DNA from: Calycina herbarum
Lineage: Eukaryota > Ascomycota > Leotiomycetes > Helotiales > Pezizellaceae
DNA length: 62,320 nt
Direction: 5' to 3'
Assembly (NCBI GenBank): GCA_001414485.1
Contig: LLEY01000262.1
Coordinates: 1 to 62,320 of the forward strand
The position numbers and the translations under genes are program-made. The notes below the pieces were generated by a model. That model saw nothing but the letters and a program-made list of their open reading frames with translations, was not told the origin of the DNA and did not search any database. This document shows, piece after piece, positions 10,680 to 22,805 of the stretch. Positions within the stretch are counted from its first letter, which is position 1. Every line of letters starts with the position of its first letter.

Positions 10680-11270
10680 ATAGCCATAGGGAAGCTGTTT
10701 GACTTCAGACCGGAGAGCTTCTGTTTTCCCTCTTCTCTATTAAGCCTTCAATCTTGACATCAAAATCGTTATTGCTTATAATCCCAAATTACTCATTCCC
10801 TTAGCGCGGTAGGAAAAAAAAACCCCTGATCTCCTACGTACACCCTTTCTTCCTTTTCGCATCTACTATTTCAACGTATCCGCCGCTGGTAAGTTCATCG
10901 GACTATATTTCGCAGAGGCTCGGACCGTACATCACCGATAATGCCGATATCATCTTTCTATGTAATGCAATACATGAATAGTCACCTACTCATTCAGCAG
11001 CGCCTAAACATCTCTCGAATCCTCTCTCATACTCCAAAAGCCATCGTGAAGAGGACTAAGATAAACTATTCCTAATTACCTATCTTCTATGCCTTGGGCC
11101 ACTCTGACGTTTTCTTGGCTTGGCTACCTTCACGTGATATTACCCCACCACCGTAGCCTTGTCCACATATTCCACATATTCCACGAGCCACCCTCTCTGA
11201 CAAGCTTGCAATTACAACTAACATCGAACTTTGCTACGCCTGCGCCGTGTCAGTCCTCTGACTCTTCACA
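10680..11270. other. intergenic / 5' leader
   Basis: No coding frame. The last 150 bases are pyrimidine-rich with repeated CCACATATT units near 11162-11180, typical of a fungal promoter and leader before the ATG at 11271. Confidence 0.35.
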
Positions 11271-12480
11271 ATGGTTGGTAGGCAATACTTCATCAAGTTT
11301 TAGATGTAGCTAACAAATTATTCAAGCACCAGCGCCTCGTCAGTCGCGTTCAACACCTAAAAGTCAACGAAACGCTCGATCTCGACCAGAAATCATCGAT
11401 CTCTCCCCCTCTGGCCCCTCTGGCCGCAAATCGATAACTGGGCACACTTCCTCCATCAATATGGACGGCGCCGACGATGCCGACGATGCCGCCGACGAAG
11501 AACCCCTCCACAATCCTCGAAATCGAAACCGGCGCCTCGTCCAACGTGCTCAAGATGACGATTCCGATGCTGAAATTGAAGCTGAAGTCGAGCACCCAAC
11601 CAAACGTCCTCGATTGACCATCTCCGATGATCCAGAAGGTACGCCAGATGCTGTTACGAATAATGCTCCGAAATCTTCAGTTCCAATCTATAATATTCAG
11701 CATGAATGGTCTGCCGACGGTCATAAAGCTATAGTCACCAACCCCCTCGGCCTTGCGCCTCCTCGCCCAAATTTATTGAAGCGTAAGAGCACTTCAGTCA
11801 ACATCCAGAGCCCTCCCACGAACCCTTTCAAACAAAGCAATGCGGCATCTACACCTCGACACCCTCAACCTTCTATGTCTTCTCAGCCTCGCGGTCAACA
11901 ACCGGCGCGCCCCCCCTCCATTCCTCAATCTGCCCCTCAATCTGCGAATTCATATAATGCTTATTCCCCTGTCGACAATACTAAAGCGAATCGCTCTTCT
12001 CAGCCAGGCCTTTCCTCTCCATCCCGGTTTGCCCCAAAGGCTGGTCAAAATATTCGAAGTCCGCGAAGAGATAATTCCTACCAACAAGCTGCCCCGCATA
12101 TTTCTTCGGAGGTGTTAGGATTTCCTACAAACCCAACCCAGCGTGGGCAAGGCGATGGATTTGCGTCAAGGGTGCAGGGTGCTGGCGGCTCGTCACAATT
12201 CCATACGCCACCCGACATCTCCGAACTCTCGCGTCCGTCTTCTTTCGGTGTTCTGGGACAACCAGCGCGCTCTGCTATGTCTCCCCCTTCGTTTCCCCAC
12301 CTCGATCAATCTTCACCATCGTCTGCCGATCTTATTGCCCTTGTACAACAACAAACCGTTGAGATCAAGGAGTTGAGGGTTATAGTCGCTCGCCTCGAAG
12401 GTTCTGCGGAACAATTCTATTATGAGGTCAGAGCATTTATCGCCGAAAATAAGCTCGCTATGAGCAAGCTGAGGGTCTGA
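11271..12480 (+). CDS. disordered, probably nuclear protein, 386 aa
   Basis: Exon 1 is only seven bases (ATG GTT G, 11271-11277). The 49-bp intron (11278-11326) has a GTAGGC donor and TTCAAG acceptor in phase 1. Exon 2 runs 11327-12480. Near the N-terminus is a SUMO-interaction-like EIIDLS stretch, then acidic DDADDAADEE and a basic import-like motif (KRPRL). Residues about 160-330 are Pro/Ser/Gln-rich low complexity. The C-terminal 45 residues form a probable coiled coil (EIKELRVIVARLEG). This is a plausible chromatin or scaffold protein, but the exact role is unknown. The tiny first exon sets the start; the frame otherwise has no ATG before 11461. Confidence 0.7.
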
Positions 12481-12682
12481 TTCGGATTTCGTCTGCCTCT
12501 TCTCTCGGCGTTTTAAATGTCTAAATGTTTGTGTATCTTCTCTGGAGTTTAGGAGGGGGTTTATCTTTCGGAGTCCAGATTGGTAGTTGCACCACTTCAA
12601 TATACCCAGACGCTGCCAGCTTAGTCAATCAAACAAATTTCACCACTTGCTACTGACTATTTTGTATACAAACAGACTGCTT

Positions 12683-14586
12683 TCAATTGACTTTGCGTCG
12701 TTTTCCCCTGGATACTTGTTTTTGCTGTCTTCCTCTCTGTTCAAATTCTTCTTCGTCATCTCTCTCAGTCTCCCCACTCGATTCTTCTCCTCCAGATTCC
12801 TCTCTTCTCCCATCACTGTCTTCTTCCTCTTCCCTTGCTTGTTCTAATTGCCATTTCTCGTACACCTCACTCGAGAGTAGAGGTTTAATCGTATCAAGTG
12901 ATAGGGGTTCATCGTATGAGTCTGGGATCTCGTATCTTCTGAAATTCATTTTGAAAAGTGCAAATTCGTATGAAATTGTAAAAACATCGAGAGGCTGTTT
13001 GAATTTCAAGGAGCTACATAAGTAATCGAACATCTGAAACTTGGGACCGCTTTGGCCCAGTCCGCCAAGTCTGTCCTCATCCCTCAACAAGGGTTCTTCA
13101 TTCTTGAACACATACTAATTTCAAACTCCTCCATCAACCCGGCGATCACTCCTTATCCACTCATTTCTCCATTGATCTCGATATGCTACAGTGCCACCCG
13201 TGATCAGATTTCTCCACCAGCGGCGTCCCCAAGTCCCTGCCAGCAAGGGTAGGTACAATAGACATGTAATACTCCTCTACTATCCTGCGATAAGTTCAAA
13301 TCTTCATGTTGAGAAGTCATCAACTCAGCAAGAAGCTCATCGTCAACCGTCGACCCCATATCATCCCGGTCGTGGTAAAATATACATTGGCTGGTTTGCT
13401 CGAGCGTTTGCTGCCAAACATTGCCAGGCATGTGTTGCATTTGAGATAGGACAGCGTGATTTTTGGTAAATGCTATAAAGCCCTGTACACACAATTTCAA
13501 TTGGTCAATCGACACCATCCCAGGTTGAAGGTCCCCAATCAGAACAGTCGAAAAAGCTTCTTTGATTAAAGCTGCTACGGCTACTGGTGCGTAGAAGTCA
13601 TCCGAGTCCACAGACGGGAAATGTACTAACAAAAGCCTATCGATCAAAGGAAAGCCGAAAGAAGAGGATACTGGTGTGGTAGCTGCAAATGAATCCTCGT
13701 GGTGGTAGGTATGAGTTTGAAGAGGACTTGGCTCCTGTGCGGAGAATGGGGAGGTGAGAGCTCCATTTGTTACACCAGGCTCGCCAGGAAAAGAGGTCAG
13801 CGTATGAATTTGCTGGTAATTATCTCCTATAGGTTTGTGTCTGTCATTATACCCGTACCCCATTCCGAAAGCGCTAAACGTATTGTTGGGATTACGTGGC
13901 GATGGGGTGTATATGGGGTTGTTTGACTCGGATTCCATCATGTAGGGTGTTTGGATGAAAGACATCTGATTTGGAGAGCTCATTTCGTATGATGAAGCAT
14001 GGCTCAGTTCCTTTTGAGCGTGACGATCCATTCGATTTGTCGAAGGGTCTTCACTGGGCTCCTTGCGTTCTGCCCCACGCTTCGCCAGCTTCTCCTTGTA
14101 CCTTTTCACCAATATCGACAAGTACCCGTTGCGTAAAAACTCACGGAGGAAAGGTATCGCGACGTCGTCGTAGTCATAATTTCCAAAGCGCTCCAGGATC
14201 AAGTCATCGGCGAGTTCTTGGGACATCTGATCAACCCAGGCTGGGTCACGCGTATGTTTTCTCCAGCTTTCAGTTGCTGGAATCTTCCTCGAGAAAAATT
14301 CTCCGCTCAGTTTGCCAATCACAGTGAGATTCCGATTAAATAACTTTGAGAATATCTTGCTGTATTGCTCCCAATCACTGTCTTTCCAGGAATGCGTATG
14401 GGTGTGGTCGAAATTTGGCGTTTCAGGAGCAGTGAACCATGCGACGATCTCTGCTGCCGTTTGAAGATCGAGCACTTTCGTGTGAGAGTTGGGTATATTG
14501 ACACCTGGACCAGCCGACAATCGCTTTCGCTTTCGGGTAGAATTTCGAGCGTCACTCGACATGCCGTCGCTGTAATGACCGGCCAT
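12683..14586 (-). CDS. unknown nuclear-type protein, 594 aa
   Basis: Three exons: 14586-13281, 13236-13190 and 13114-12683. The introns are 44 bp (GTAGAG donor, phase 1) and 75 bp (GTAGCA donor, TTAG acceptor, phase 0). Without splicing the frame breaks; with it, 595 codons are continuous. The N-terminus has a basic motif (RKRKRL) and an ordered helical domain to about residue 170. A Ser/Pro/Asn-rich middle follows, then a second ordered region (residues about 320-500) and a strongly acidic then basic tail ending GKRRKVN. No family recognised. Basic ends and an acidic patch suggest a nuclear role. It is transcribed divergently from the helicase-like gene at 15042. Confidence 0.65.
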
Positions 14587-15041
14587 GGTGGCTCCTAGAC
14601 GCTGTCAATATACAGATGCAGCAAGTTGCAAGAGGTTGATCCTTATGTTCACCTTCAGATTTATCTGATAGAGGCCAGGTGCAGGTGGGGGGGTGAAGCA
14701 GGGGTGGGGTTGCTGCCTTAGGCCCCGTCCAGCCAATTAACCAATCACAACATGGCTCCTTTGTTTGCTCTTCTTCGAATTGATATCATCACCTCACAAC
14801 TGTCTTCGTTCAACACACTTACCCTTATAATACATCGCTCCGAGCTGCAATTTACACGTCAAATACGAAGGCGCACGAGAGACTTTTCTGTTTCATTGGA
14901 GTTTGCTCTACCTTGCCTTTCGCCAGCTTCCACTTAGTCGTCGAATACCTCCCACTAGATCGAGCCTTGTGATCCTCACCAGGCCGTGAGACAGGTAAGC
15001 CAGATCGATTAGTGCTACCTTCAAAGACTAACGTTTTAGTC
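14587..15041. promoter_or_regulatory. divergent promoter with 5'-UTR intron
   Basis: The 455 bp between two divergent ATGs. It contains a GA/GT-rich run (14680-14715), a CCAAT box (CCAATTAACCAATCA near 14731) and a likely 45-bp 5'-UTR intron at 14995-15039 (GTAAGC donor, GACTAAC branch, TTTTAG acceptor) directly before ATG 15042. Confidence 0.55.
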
Positions 15042-18000
15042 ATGTCTTCATGGCGACAACCCCTACCGCTGGACTCAGTCTCCGTCGAGGTGACATCTAC
15101 AGACAAAGTTGTACGCCTCGTTCATCTTTCAGGTCACGACATCCTGGCACCCCATTCGCCTGATCAGGCTGGCGATTTGCGAGCTCACAACACCTGTTAC
15201 AACGGTTTTCTTGGTGCGGTTCAGCAACTGTTTCCATCCGAGGGTGAAGAGACCCCTGTCTTCTTTGGGAGTGTCCGCGTCGCGAAACTGGACCGCTCGT
15301 ATGACTTCATCATCGACAACGAAACGGTATTTCGACAATGGATGGCTCTTCAGCATGGCGAATCCGACAAAGACCAAGGTCCAACCACGTGGAAACTGAT
15401 CATGAAGCGGCTCGCCAACCCCGAAATACACCATCTTTCTTCGGCCGTAGAGTTTATCTCAACAGCGCAGACACTTCATGCTCTTCAGATCGCTACTGAG
15501 ATTGATTCTGGAATTGGTTCGTCTGACTTTGACGACCAATTGATGCTGCCAGACATGGATTCTCCTGAGACGGAGCAAGCAAAGTTCGACATGAGCACCG
15601 AGACGCAACAAAGAGTGCTGGAGCATGATGTGGAATTGGCCATCAATGGGGAGCTAGAAATGGACGAGGACGAACTTCGAGATTTGGTTGCTAAAAGGTA
15701 AGTGAAAAAACAATCATCTCACCCATAGCACGCTAATCTAAAAGTTCTACAGATTATCCGGTAGTTTACTCAGCCGATGTTCACGAATGAACCTCGACAC
15801 GTCTTCAGGTAGCTGGTTCGCGGCATGCAAATTGACCCATCATGACAACCGCCAGATGAGTACGGACGCTCAAATTGCTGCCCCTGGAGGTGGTCGCCCC
15901 TTGCTTCCAGTACAACTGTACAGTGTGTGGCTTGGAATAAAGCAAATGGAGGAACTGGGGAGTGTGATCCATGGCCACGAAATGGGCATGGGAAAATCAA
16001 CGATGTATATCACGACCTCTACCATTTACTATTTTCAAACTGTTATGTGGGAGCATATCAAGGAACATCCCTCAAAACACACATTCACTGAGGATTGCCC
16101 AATGACCGAGCAGTTTCGCCGAGAATATCAGCTACAATGTCCCTGTTCTCCTACAAGTCCTGCGCACGAAATACACCCTCCACTTGGTTGTACGGTTATC
16201 ATTACGACAAAGTCTTTGATATCAGTTCTGGAAAGAGAGTGGGATCTTGCCCATCCAGGGGAGATTAAGAAAAAGGATCCTACCTTCTTCCGGTTAACAG
16301 CCCACGGAGACGCGAAAATCCAGCCAACTTATTTCGATTCATCATCCGAGTATGCTACGAAGGCTCGGGCGCTAATCAACGAGGACTGGGACGTAAAGGA
16401 CAGACCGTCGTTTAAACCACGTGGGAATATCAACCAGGGTAGAGTTACGATTTTCACTACATACGGTTCCCTTATGGGCCATACTCGTAAATCGTCATAC
16501 ACTTTACCTCGAGTTAGTAAGTGGAAAGATGTGCTGCTTCTTCGCTTTGCAATTGCCTTCGTCGCATTCGACGAATTTCATCTGTTCTTCAACAGTGGAG
16601 CTGGAGGTCTTGGTTTTCTTTCAGAAGAGCCATTCAAGGATACCAACCCAGATTTGAGGTTGGCATTGGGTAGCGGAACGTCAATCTCCAAGGGGCCTGA
16701 CTGTATACAATACTGGATAACTGACGTTTTGCTTCGGGGCAAATGGAAGGAGGCATGGAGTCGACATCCGGCATTGAAAGACGCAACACCAGAGCAGCTT
16801 GCCGAGCATGCAAAGACCTGGCAGACTGCTACACGAACGCCAGATAGCATTAAGAAGGCCGAAAAGAACGGCACTTTCAAGACTGTCCTCAAATTCATGC
16901 AGCCGATTATCGAAGCTTTGATTTTGAAATTTTCGCATGATACTCTTTTCTTTGACGGCGAGCCAGTACTGAAGTTGGTGCCCAGGTTTGACTGGACAAT
17001 TAAGGGTTCTCATAAAGGCGTATGGGGTCAACGAGTAAAGCAGTTGCATGACGACTCATCTCAATCGTACAAAGAGATCTACGATGTTGCTAAGGAGAAA
17101 TGGGAAGTGGAATGCGAGGAGAGAGGAGAAGGATGGGCAAGACGACGTCCCTTCAAGCCCCCAGCCAAACGCAACGGTGCAATGGCCCACCGCTACCACG
17201 AATTGCAAATCTACTCTTCCATCCCTTGGGTTTCGCGGCTTACGAGGCCTAATGCGCCTGGCTCTGAGGATGCTCTTGTTGGAAATGGCTATAGATGGAC
17301 CGCGGATGAATGGATAAGGCTGGTCAAGGATGATGGGCCTTGGGCAGATGACGGCGAATACCTGCATAGTATTCGAGATGATGAAAACGCAGATACTGTG
17401 CTTGCCAACTACAAGTACAAGGATACCATATGGCGCCACATCGAGAAAATCGGTGTTGCTTCCTGGAAACTTCGTTACTTGGACCACCTTATTGACGTTT
17501 TTGGTTCAACTTGTCTACCAGACGGGTCTCCAAGCGGGATAGTGATCGGCAGTTGTAAACCACGGGTGGCTGATGCGGTTTATGCGGCAAGTTGATCTAT
17601 ATTACACATAGGGAATGAATGCTTACAATATATAGTACCTTGTGAGGGTCAAAAAAATCCATCCTCGCGAGATTGAATGGGTCACTAAGCGCAAAGCCAT
17701 TGAAATTCCAACAAGAATCGCTGAATTCACATATAACAACAATCAAAAGCCACCAACGGAACGTCCAAGATTTCTGATTTGTACTACTTCATCAATCGCC
17801 ATGGGTAATACCTTGGCCAGTACTGTAGCGATTGTGGCCATGGAACCGAATGCGAAACTTTGCGAAATGATTCAATATTTAGCAAGGCCTCACCGTTTAG
17901 GTCAAATGAATCCTCAAGTACACTGCTATGTTATGTATTCTGAGGGTACCATTGAGGAAAAGCAGATGGAGAGGAACAAGAGTAATCTCCAGGTCGCTGC

Positions 18001-18067
18001 ATTAACAGACGCAAAGGGGATGGCTCCAGTAGTTATTTCATCAGATGAATCTGATGGTTCAGATTAA
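15042..18067 (+). CDS. SNF2-like helicase/ATPase, 970 aa
   Basis: Exons 15042-15697, 15753-17577 and 17636-18067. Intron 1 is 55 bp (GTAAGT, phase 2). Intron 2 is 58 bp with a weaker GTTTAT donor chosen because it keeps frame. Helicase motifs in order: Walker A-like GHEMGMGKST (about residues 293-302), motif Ia TVIITTKSLI, Walker B-like FDEFH (about 490), motif III-like LALGSGTS (SNF2 proteins usually have L-T-G-T-P), and a C-terminal QYLARPHRLGQ (about 906) with the motif VI Arg. The first 290 residues have no recognised domain. It probably acts on chromatin or DNA, but an unusual motif III and a long poorly conserved central section mean activity is uncertain. It sits in the middle of the mirror-image module. 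Confidence 0.75.
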
Positions 18068-19260
18068 GAGGTGATTTATTTTAAATGAATGACTTATTTG
18101 ATTAGGCAAAGAATAATAAATCCTCTACTTGACTGCGAATTCAATTTTAAGTATGTGATTATCTGTAGTCACAGGCCTCCGGTAGAGAGCGCTTGAGCTA
18201 TCTAAAATAGATCATCGTTCTCTAATTTCTAGAGTTAAAAGTCCCCTGCTCGCGCCTTCGTCCTTCACCTTAGATGATTATCTCAACGTACTTTCAATTG
18301 TATTTTGTCTCTATTCTTCTATTATAGACCAAAAAAACAAATTCCAATGACATGTCAACAATTGCAAAGAAACGTATCAAGACCTCATCTATCCCAAAAC
18401 TTTATCGTGCAACTATAAGACAAGGTCTCTGCTGCTACTTTATTGTCGGCTGTTGTGAGTTCCAGCTTGCGGATCTGTAACATGGAAGGTACAACAAGTG
18501 TGTCTACAATGGAGATCACAAGTCCCTTGGCAATATGTATTGACTATGTGGTTTACTTTCTCACACTACAACAGTTGTTAAAAGGACCTAGAGAAAGGGA
18601 GTTACAGAGAGGAAACTTACTATACAACATGTCCACCAAGAATACTATATCGCGAAAGTGTTGCCAAAACCGGACCCTGGGAGCTCAAGGTTGATATCCT
18701 ATCTCGTTAGAATACTATATTTTTACTTTAGAGCTAGAATACTTGCCGACATCTTGTCTAAGTAACTCGCTTTCGTTCAACAAAGGTGCGAGGCAAGCGC
18801 AAACCTTTACTGGTTTCTAATTTCTCAGGTTGATAGAGCTATAGAATAAGATGAGAATATATAAGAAGGAGATTTAAACAGTTCTTGAGAAGAGGGAGAC
18901 CTTGGGCTGAATATAATATACTAAAGGCTGAAACTTCTCAATCAAGTTATTGAGGGCAAGGTTATTTTTAGAGGAGCTAAGACAGAGCTTCGAAAGGTAC
19001 GTAATTTTAGTTTATATTAGATTAAGGGATCCTAGAATCTTTTGATCAATTTTGAAACAAGTTCCTAGGTCGATGATGATGAAGTCTGGTGGATCTACGG
19101 TTCGTTTTGAGCGACGGTTAGTTAGGTTAGTATCTATTATGAGAGACCCAGGGACGGCGTTGATAAGATGCTGAACACATAGAAGCAGGAGTTTTGTAGG
19201 AGGCAATAACTTATATAGCGCAGTCCCAAAGCAACAGACTCTAGTGGACCAATATCTACT
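18068..19260. other. gene-poor stretch
   Basis: Moderately AT-rich with short unpaired frames. There are no splice-linked coding segments, no tRNA-like cloverleaf and no repeat that I can pair elsewhere. Confidence 0.4.
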
Positions 19261-20229
19261 TCAAAGAAAATCAACCTCCCCAGACCTCCCATCATACGCC
19301 ATAAGTTCTTGAAGTGTTACAGCAATATCGACACCATGTCTTTCCTCAAGACTCATTTTAAATATGTTCTTCCTTTCTGCTTCCCCATAAAGACCCTCAG
19401 TCCACCCCTGCCCCGCCGAAAATGCATTACGCCAACACCCAAGCCAACTAATAATGTCACCTTCATCCTCTCTTCTAACTTTCCACGTTTCTTTCGTCAC
19501 CTCATCATGGTATTTAGTCTCCAAGATAAATCTTGCTCGCCGATATTCTTTGAATAGACACCATGCCTTTACCTCTATCACATTGTCATCACTTATTTCA
19601 GGTAACAACACGTCAGCGGGTTTATCTGTCTCTTGGTTTACTTCTTGTTTATTAGAAGTTCTAGAGAGGATATCATGGAGAGACGTATAGGCATATTCTG
19701 CCGTGAAATATTTCCTTGCATCGATATAGAGAGATTTTAAACCCGCTACCTGTGGTATCATCGCTGCGTCAGAGACAAAGAATGGGGTGATGTTAAAGAT
19801 ATAATCGAAATCAATAATCAGATTCTCCGCCGCGACATTGTTAAGCGCATCCAGAGCTGGAGCAATATCTAACAAATACTGACGAAGTAGTTGGTGGCTG
19901 TCGGCATTTGCAGGCATGCTGTTTGGGTAGATATCGGTATAATTCTCCCAGATTTCCTTGCAAAGAATTGGAAAATGTGGGTAAAGGAAATCCTTCGTAG
20001 GGTTAAATAGAAATCTCATTCCAGAAAAAGTGACAATCCTGTATGATTCGAGAGTCATTTCCCTAGACTCCTGGGTATCCATGTATGAAGATGAGAGTGG
20101 GTTGTCGATTCTCATTCCATTCTCCTGCCCGTCGCGGAAATGGAAGAAAAGGTGAACTGTTTGTGGGCCAAGTGTCGTAAGTTGGTGTCGCAGCTCATCT
20201 AGAGAAGGTGTATTGAAGCCCGACATCAT
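19261..20229 (-). CDS. unknown protein, 322 aa
   Basis: Single exon from a tandem ATG ATG at 20229. It is soluble and slightly acidic, with an HLFFHFRDGQENG stretch near the N-terminus, an aromatic middle (FIFNITPFF-like region, about residues 155-170) and a charged C-terminus (WLGCWRNAFSAGQGW). No family recognised. An upstream intron-like element (GTAAGA donor, CTAATTG, TTACAG acceptor at about 20255-20303) suggests a 5'-UTR intron. The upstream exon extends into the 442-bp inverted repeat, so the repeat may supply its promoter. Confidence 0.55.
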   Translation of the reverse strand: MMSGFNTPSLDELRHQLTTLGPQTVHLFFHFRDGQENGMRIDNPLSSSYMDTQESREMTLESYRIVTFSGMRFLFNPTKDFLYPHFPILCKEIWENYTDIYPNSMPANADSHQLLRQYLLDIAPALDALNNVAAENLIIDFDYIFNITPFFVSDAAMIPQVAGLKSLYIDARKYFTAEYAYTSLHDILSRTSNKQEVNQETDKPADVLLPEISDDNVIEVKAWCLFKEYRRARFILETKYHDEVTKETWKVRREDEGDIISWLGCWRNAFSAGQGWTEGLYGEAERKNIFKMSLEERHGVDIAVTLQELMAYDGRSGEVDFL

Positions 20230-20345
20230 CTGAGTTTGAAGTTTGGCTGAATACTGTAAGTACAATTAGCGAGGAATATAGCAAAGATAGCTTTGTCTTA
20301 CTAGGTATAGGTGGTGGAGGCAAATGTTCCGATAAATGTGGTCTG

Positions 20346-20787
20346 TAGAGTGCTGGTTGATACGGCGAAATGGATTGCGGACTGCGAGTCATAAAGCGAC
20401 CCAGAGGGGAATATATGGAATGCCGAAGAACAGCTCTTCTCGAGAGAATGAAGATGTTAAGACAGATAATGTTGACTCCAGAGATAGAGCGGACTCCTTC
20501 CTTTATTAAACGAATGGGCGGAGTCGAGCAATCCAACGGTAGTGCACCAAGTCGGTAGGCAGGTTTCAGAATTATTTATTCTTGTTAGAAGCAATAATTT
20601 CCGATGTTGAACGGTCTTCTGCTGCCTGGGCTCTACGGTCCAGATAAAGTTGGAAAGGTATGAAGTAGATGATAGCCCCGAACCAAAGGTCAAGAAGAAT
20701 AGCAATGGGTAAGAAGTCCAAGTCGGCTCCTGAAAGATAGATGATGAATGTGAACATCCTTGGGAGAATCTCAAGTCTTGTGGAAAC
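20346..20787 (-). repeat. 442-bp inverted repeat, right copy
   Basis: Reverse-complement partner of 9775-10216. It contains the 61-codon hydrophobic frame (20757-20572) and abuts the probable 5' leader of the gene at 19261-20229. Confidence 0.85.
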
Positions 20788-20985
20788 TTGTTGTAACAGG
20801 AACTTATTTCATTTTATATAGTAGGTACAGAATTCAACGCTGATGCAGCTCACGAAACGCTTCCACTAGTGAACTAATTAGGAAGAGTAGATGCCAATTT
20901 CTTTATGCAAGTATGCAGCTGCAGCCTGTAGGATAATATAATGGGACAGACTGTAGCAGTATTGAATACGTTCAAATTAATATTA

Positions 20986-22329
20986 TCAAGATACTGAGTC
21001 TTCTACATAGGAGGCAAATTCCAAATTCCCGTGTTCAGCTATGTTCTGCATTGTTTTCTGTACCCCTTGCTTCCGGTGGCATCGAAGTCGTGTCTTCTTC
21101 TCAAACCTCTTTCCTCCTTGAAATGTCGGTTGCCGAAAAGGAAAATCATCCTCGGGAAAAAGTTCGCGCCACGTACTAAAAATCGTTACATATTGCGGTG
21201 GACTGCTGGAAAACATCTATTAGTATCAGATCAAGCAAAAACACCAAAATTAGGACACTCACGGAAGTTTAACCCCTAAAACTAGTTCAGAATGGATAAT
21301 TTGAGGTAGTCGGTCATATGAAGGTACGCTGCCTTGTGAATCCTCGCTGTATGAAGGCGCTGAAACAAGGGCTTGATCGCATTTTTCGGTCTCTTTATAA
21401 ACTCCTCCTTGTCGTGAAGGAACTGAACCATTGTATTTTGGTCCTGGTAGGCTGTTCACTCCAGAGAGCTTAAAAGTGAAAAACCTAAAACCAAATCTTT
21501 TAAGAATTGACAATAGTTGAAATCGGAGAGTACAAATACTCCACGTCGTATAGAAGATCTAGTAAATATTAGCATAGCCAAGAAGACAAGAAGGATGTGA
21601 ATTACCCAAGCAGGCAAGGTCAGTTGATGCGTGCGAATAAATGCGGCAGAAATGAATGTAAAAAAGTTTGGGACCCACAGGGCCATAAGTACACGTCGAA
21701 CGGGCCCTTTCTTATTCCACATAAGATAACAGTACCCGGAAAGCATTAGAGCGTACGAAATTCCGCCGCTGGTAAATATTAAGAATTCCAATATCCACAA
21801 GGGAATAGCTAGAATTAGACTGTTGAAATGTTAGCTGTGATAATAAGACGAGATAGATTCAAACCAAAGAACAAATCCAACTGCTATCAACAGACTTATA
21901 CAGACTGATGCCCAAGTACACAATTTGACGAGCTTTTCCTCGCCAGCAGAAGCAGAAAGTTTCCGGAAATACTCAGCCTAACAAAGATTAGCACATAAAG
22001 TATAAAACATTGCAAATACATACTTCATACAACCCCAAAAAGCCAAAATTAACAAGAACCAAGCCGAAATAAATTGTCTGGTATTTTTCATACATCTTGG
22101 AGGCCGAGAACGCCAGGAGCCCCCCAGATCCAGCAAGGGAAAGGATGCATATCCAGATGTGCCAGTTGCTGAAGTTTCCCTTTTTGAGGCTGTACCATTT
22201 GCTCCCCGTTTCGAAGCAACCGTAAAGCCTGGTAACAGCAAGTACAAGAGCAGTCAGAGAAAATGCGAGAGCGTCTCGAAATGGGATTACTTCTTCTTGC
22301 AAGGTCTGAAAGGACGCTTGAATATGCAT
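20986..22329 (-). CDS. seven-helix membrane protein, 382 aa
   Basis: Five exons: 22329-22024, 21977-21865, 21819-21606, 21558-21263 and 21205-20986. The introns are 45-57 bp with good donors (GTATGT, GTTTGA, GTAATT, GTGAGT). The spliced product has seven hydrophobic helices, roughly: ALAFSLTALVLAVTRLYG; WHIWICILSLAGSGGLLAF; IYFGLVLVNFGFLGLYE; LCTWASVCISLLIAVGFVL; WILEFLIFTSGGISYAL; VRRVLMALWVPNFFTFISA; LPAWIFYTTWSICTL. A polar 140-residue cytosolic tail follows. This is GPCR-like topology, but no family signature is recognised, so a sensor or carrier role is inference. A further 5' exon (ATG near 22556, reading MPLTSSSGRKFN) is possible. It is divergent from module gene b' at 22806. Confidence 0.65.
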
Positions 22330-22805
22330 AGTGAAGATAAAGCAAGGCGAGTGAAGTACAGCAGTGGTAAGCACTGGGAAGTGATGAGGCGCATGCAGGT
22401 TTGCCTCGTTCCACGAACTTCTTCTTATACATTGAACTTGATCCCCACGCCTTTACCCACAGATACACACAGCATAGACTTAATGGCATTGTCGTTTCCC
22501 ACTAGGACGAATGTTGATCGATTGAATTTACGTCCGCTGCTCGAAGTCAGGGGCATAGCTGCTCCCGGCACGAGCAGAAATTCCAGACACAAGGAATTGT
22601 TCGAGACAAACAGATGATTGGCCGTGGCAGGTTCTGCTGCGACCGCCAAGAACAAATTTATTTTTAACCGACACCATTCCGAATTGGGTACCCCATAATA
22701 CCCCTGTTTATGAGATACTTGATAAGGAAAGGCGCTTTTCTTTGATTTAGATGGGCGCAGGAGATAATCCCTTTATCGAGCATCCTCTTCAAACTATTAC
22801 AACAA

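Noticed and set aside
13699..14327. Plus-strand frames of 75-118 codons opposite the 594-aa gene
   Set aside because: They are shadows: the minus strand has continuous splice-consistent coding here.
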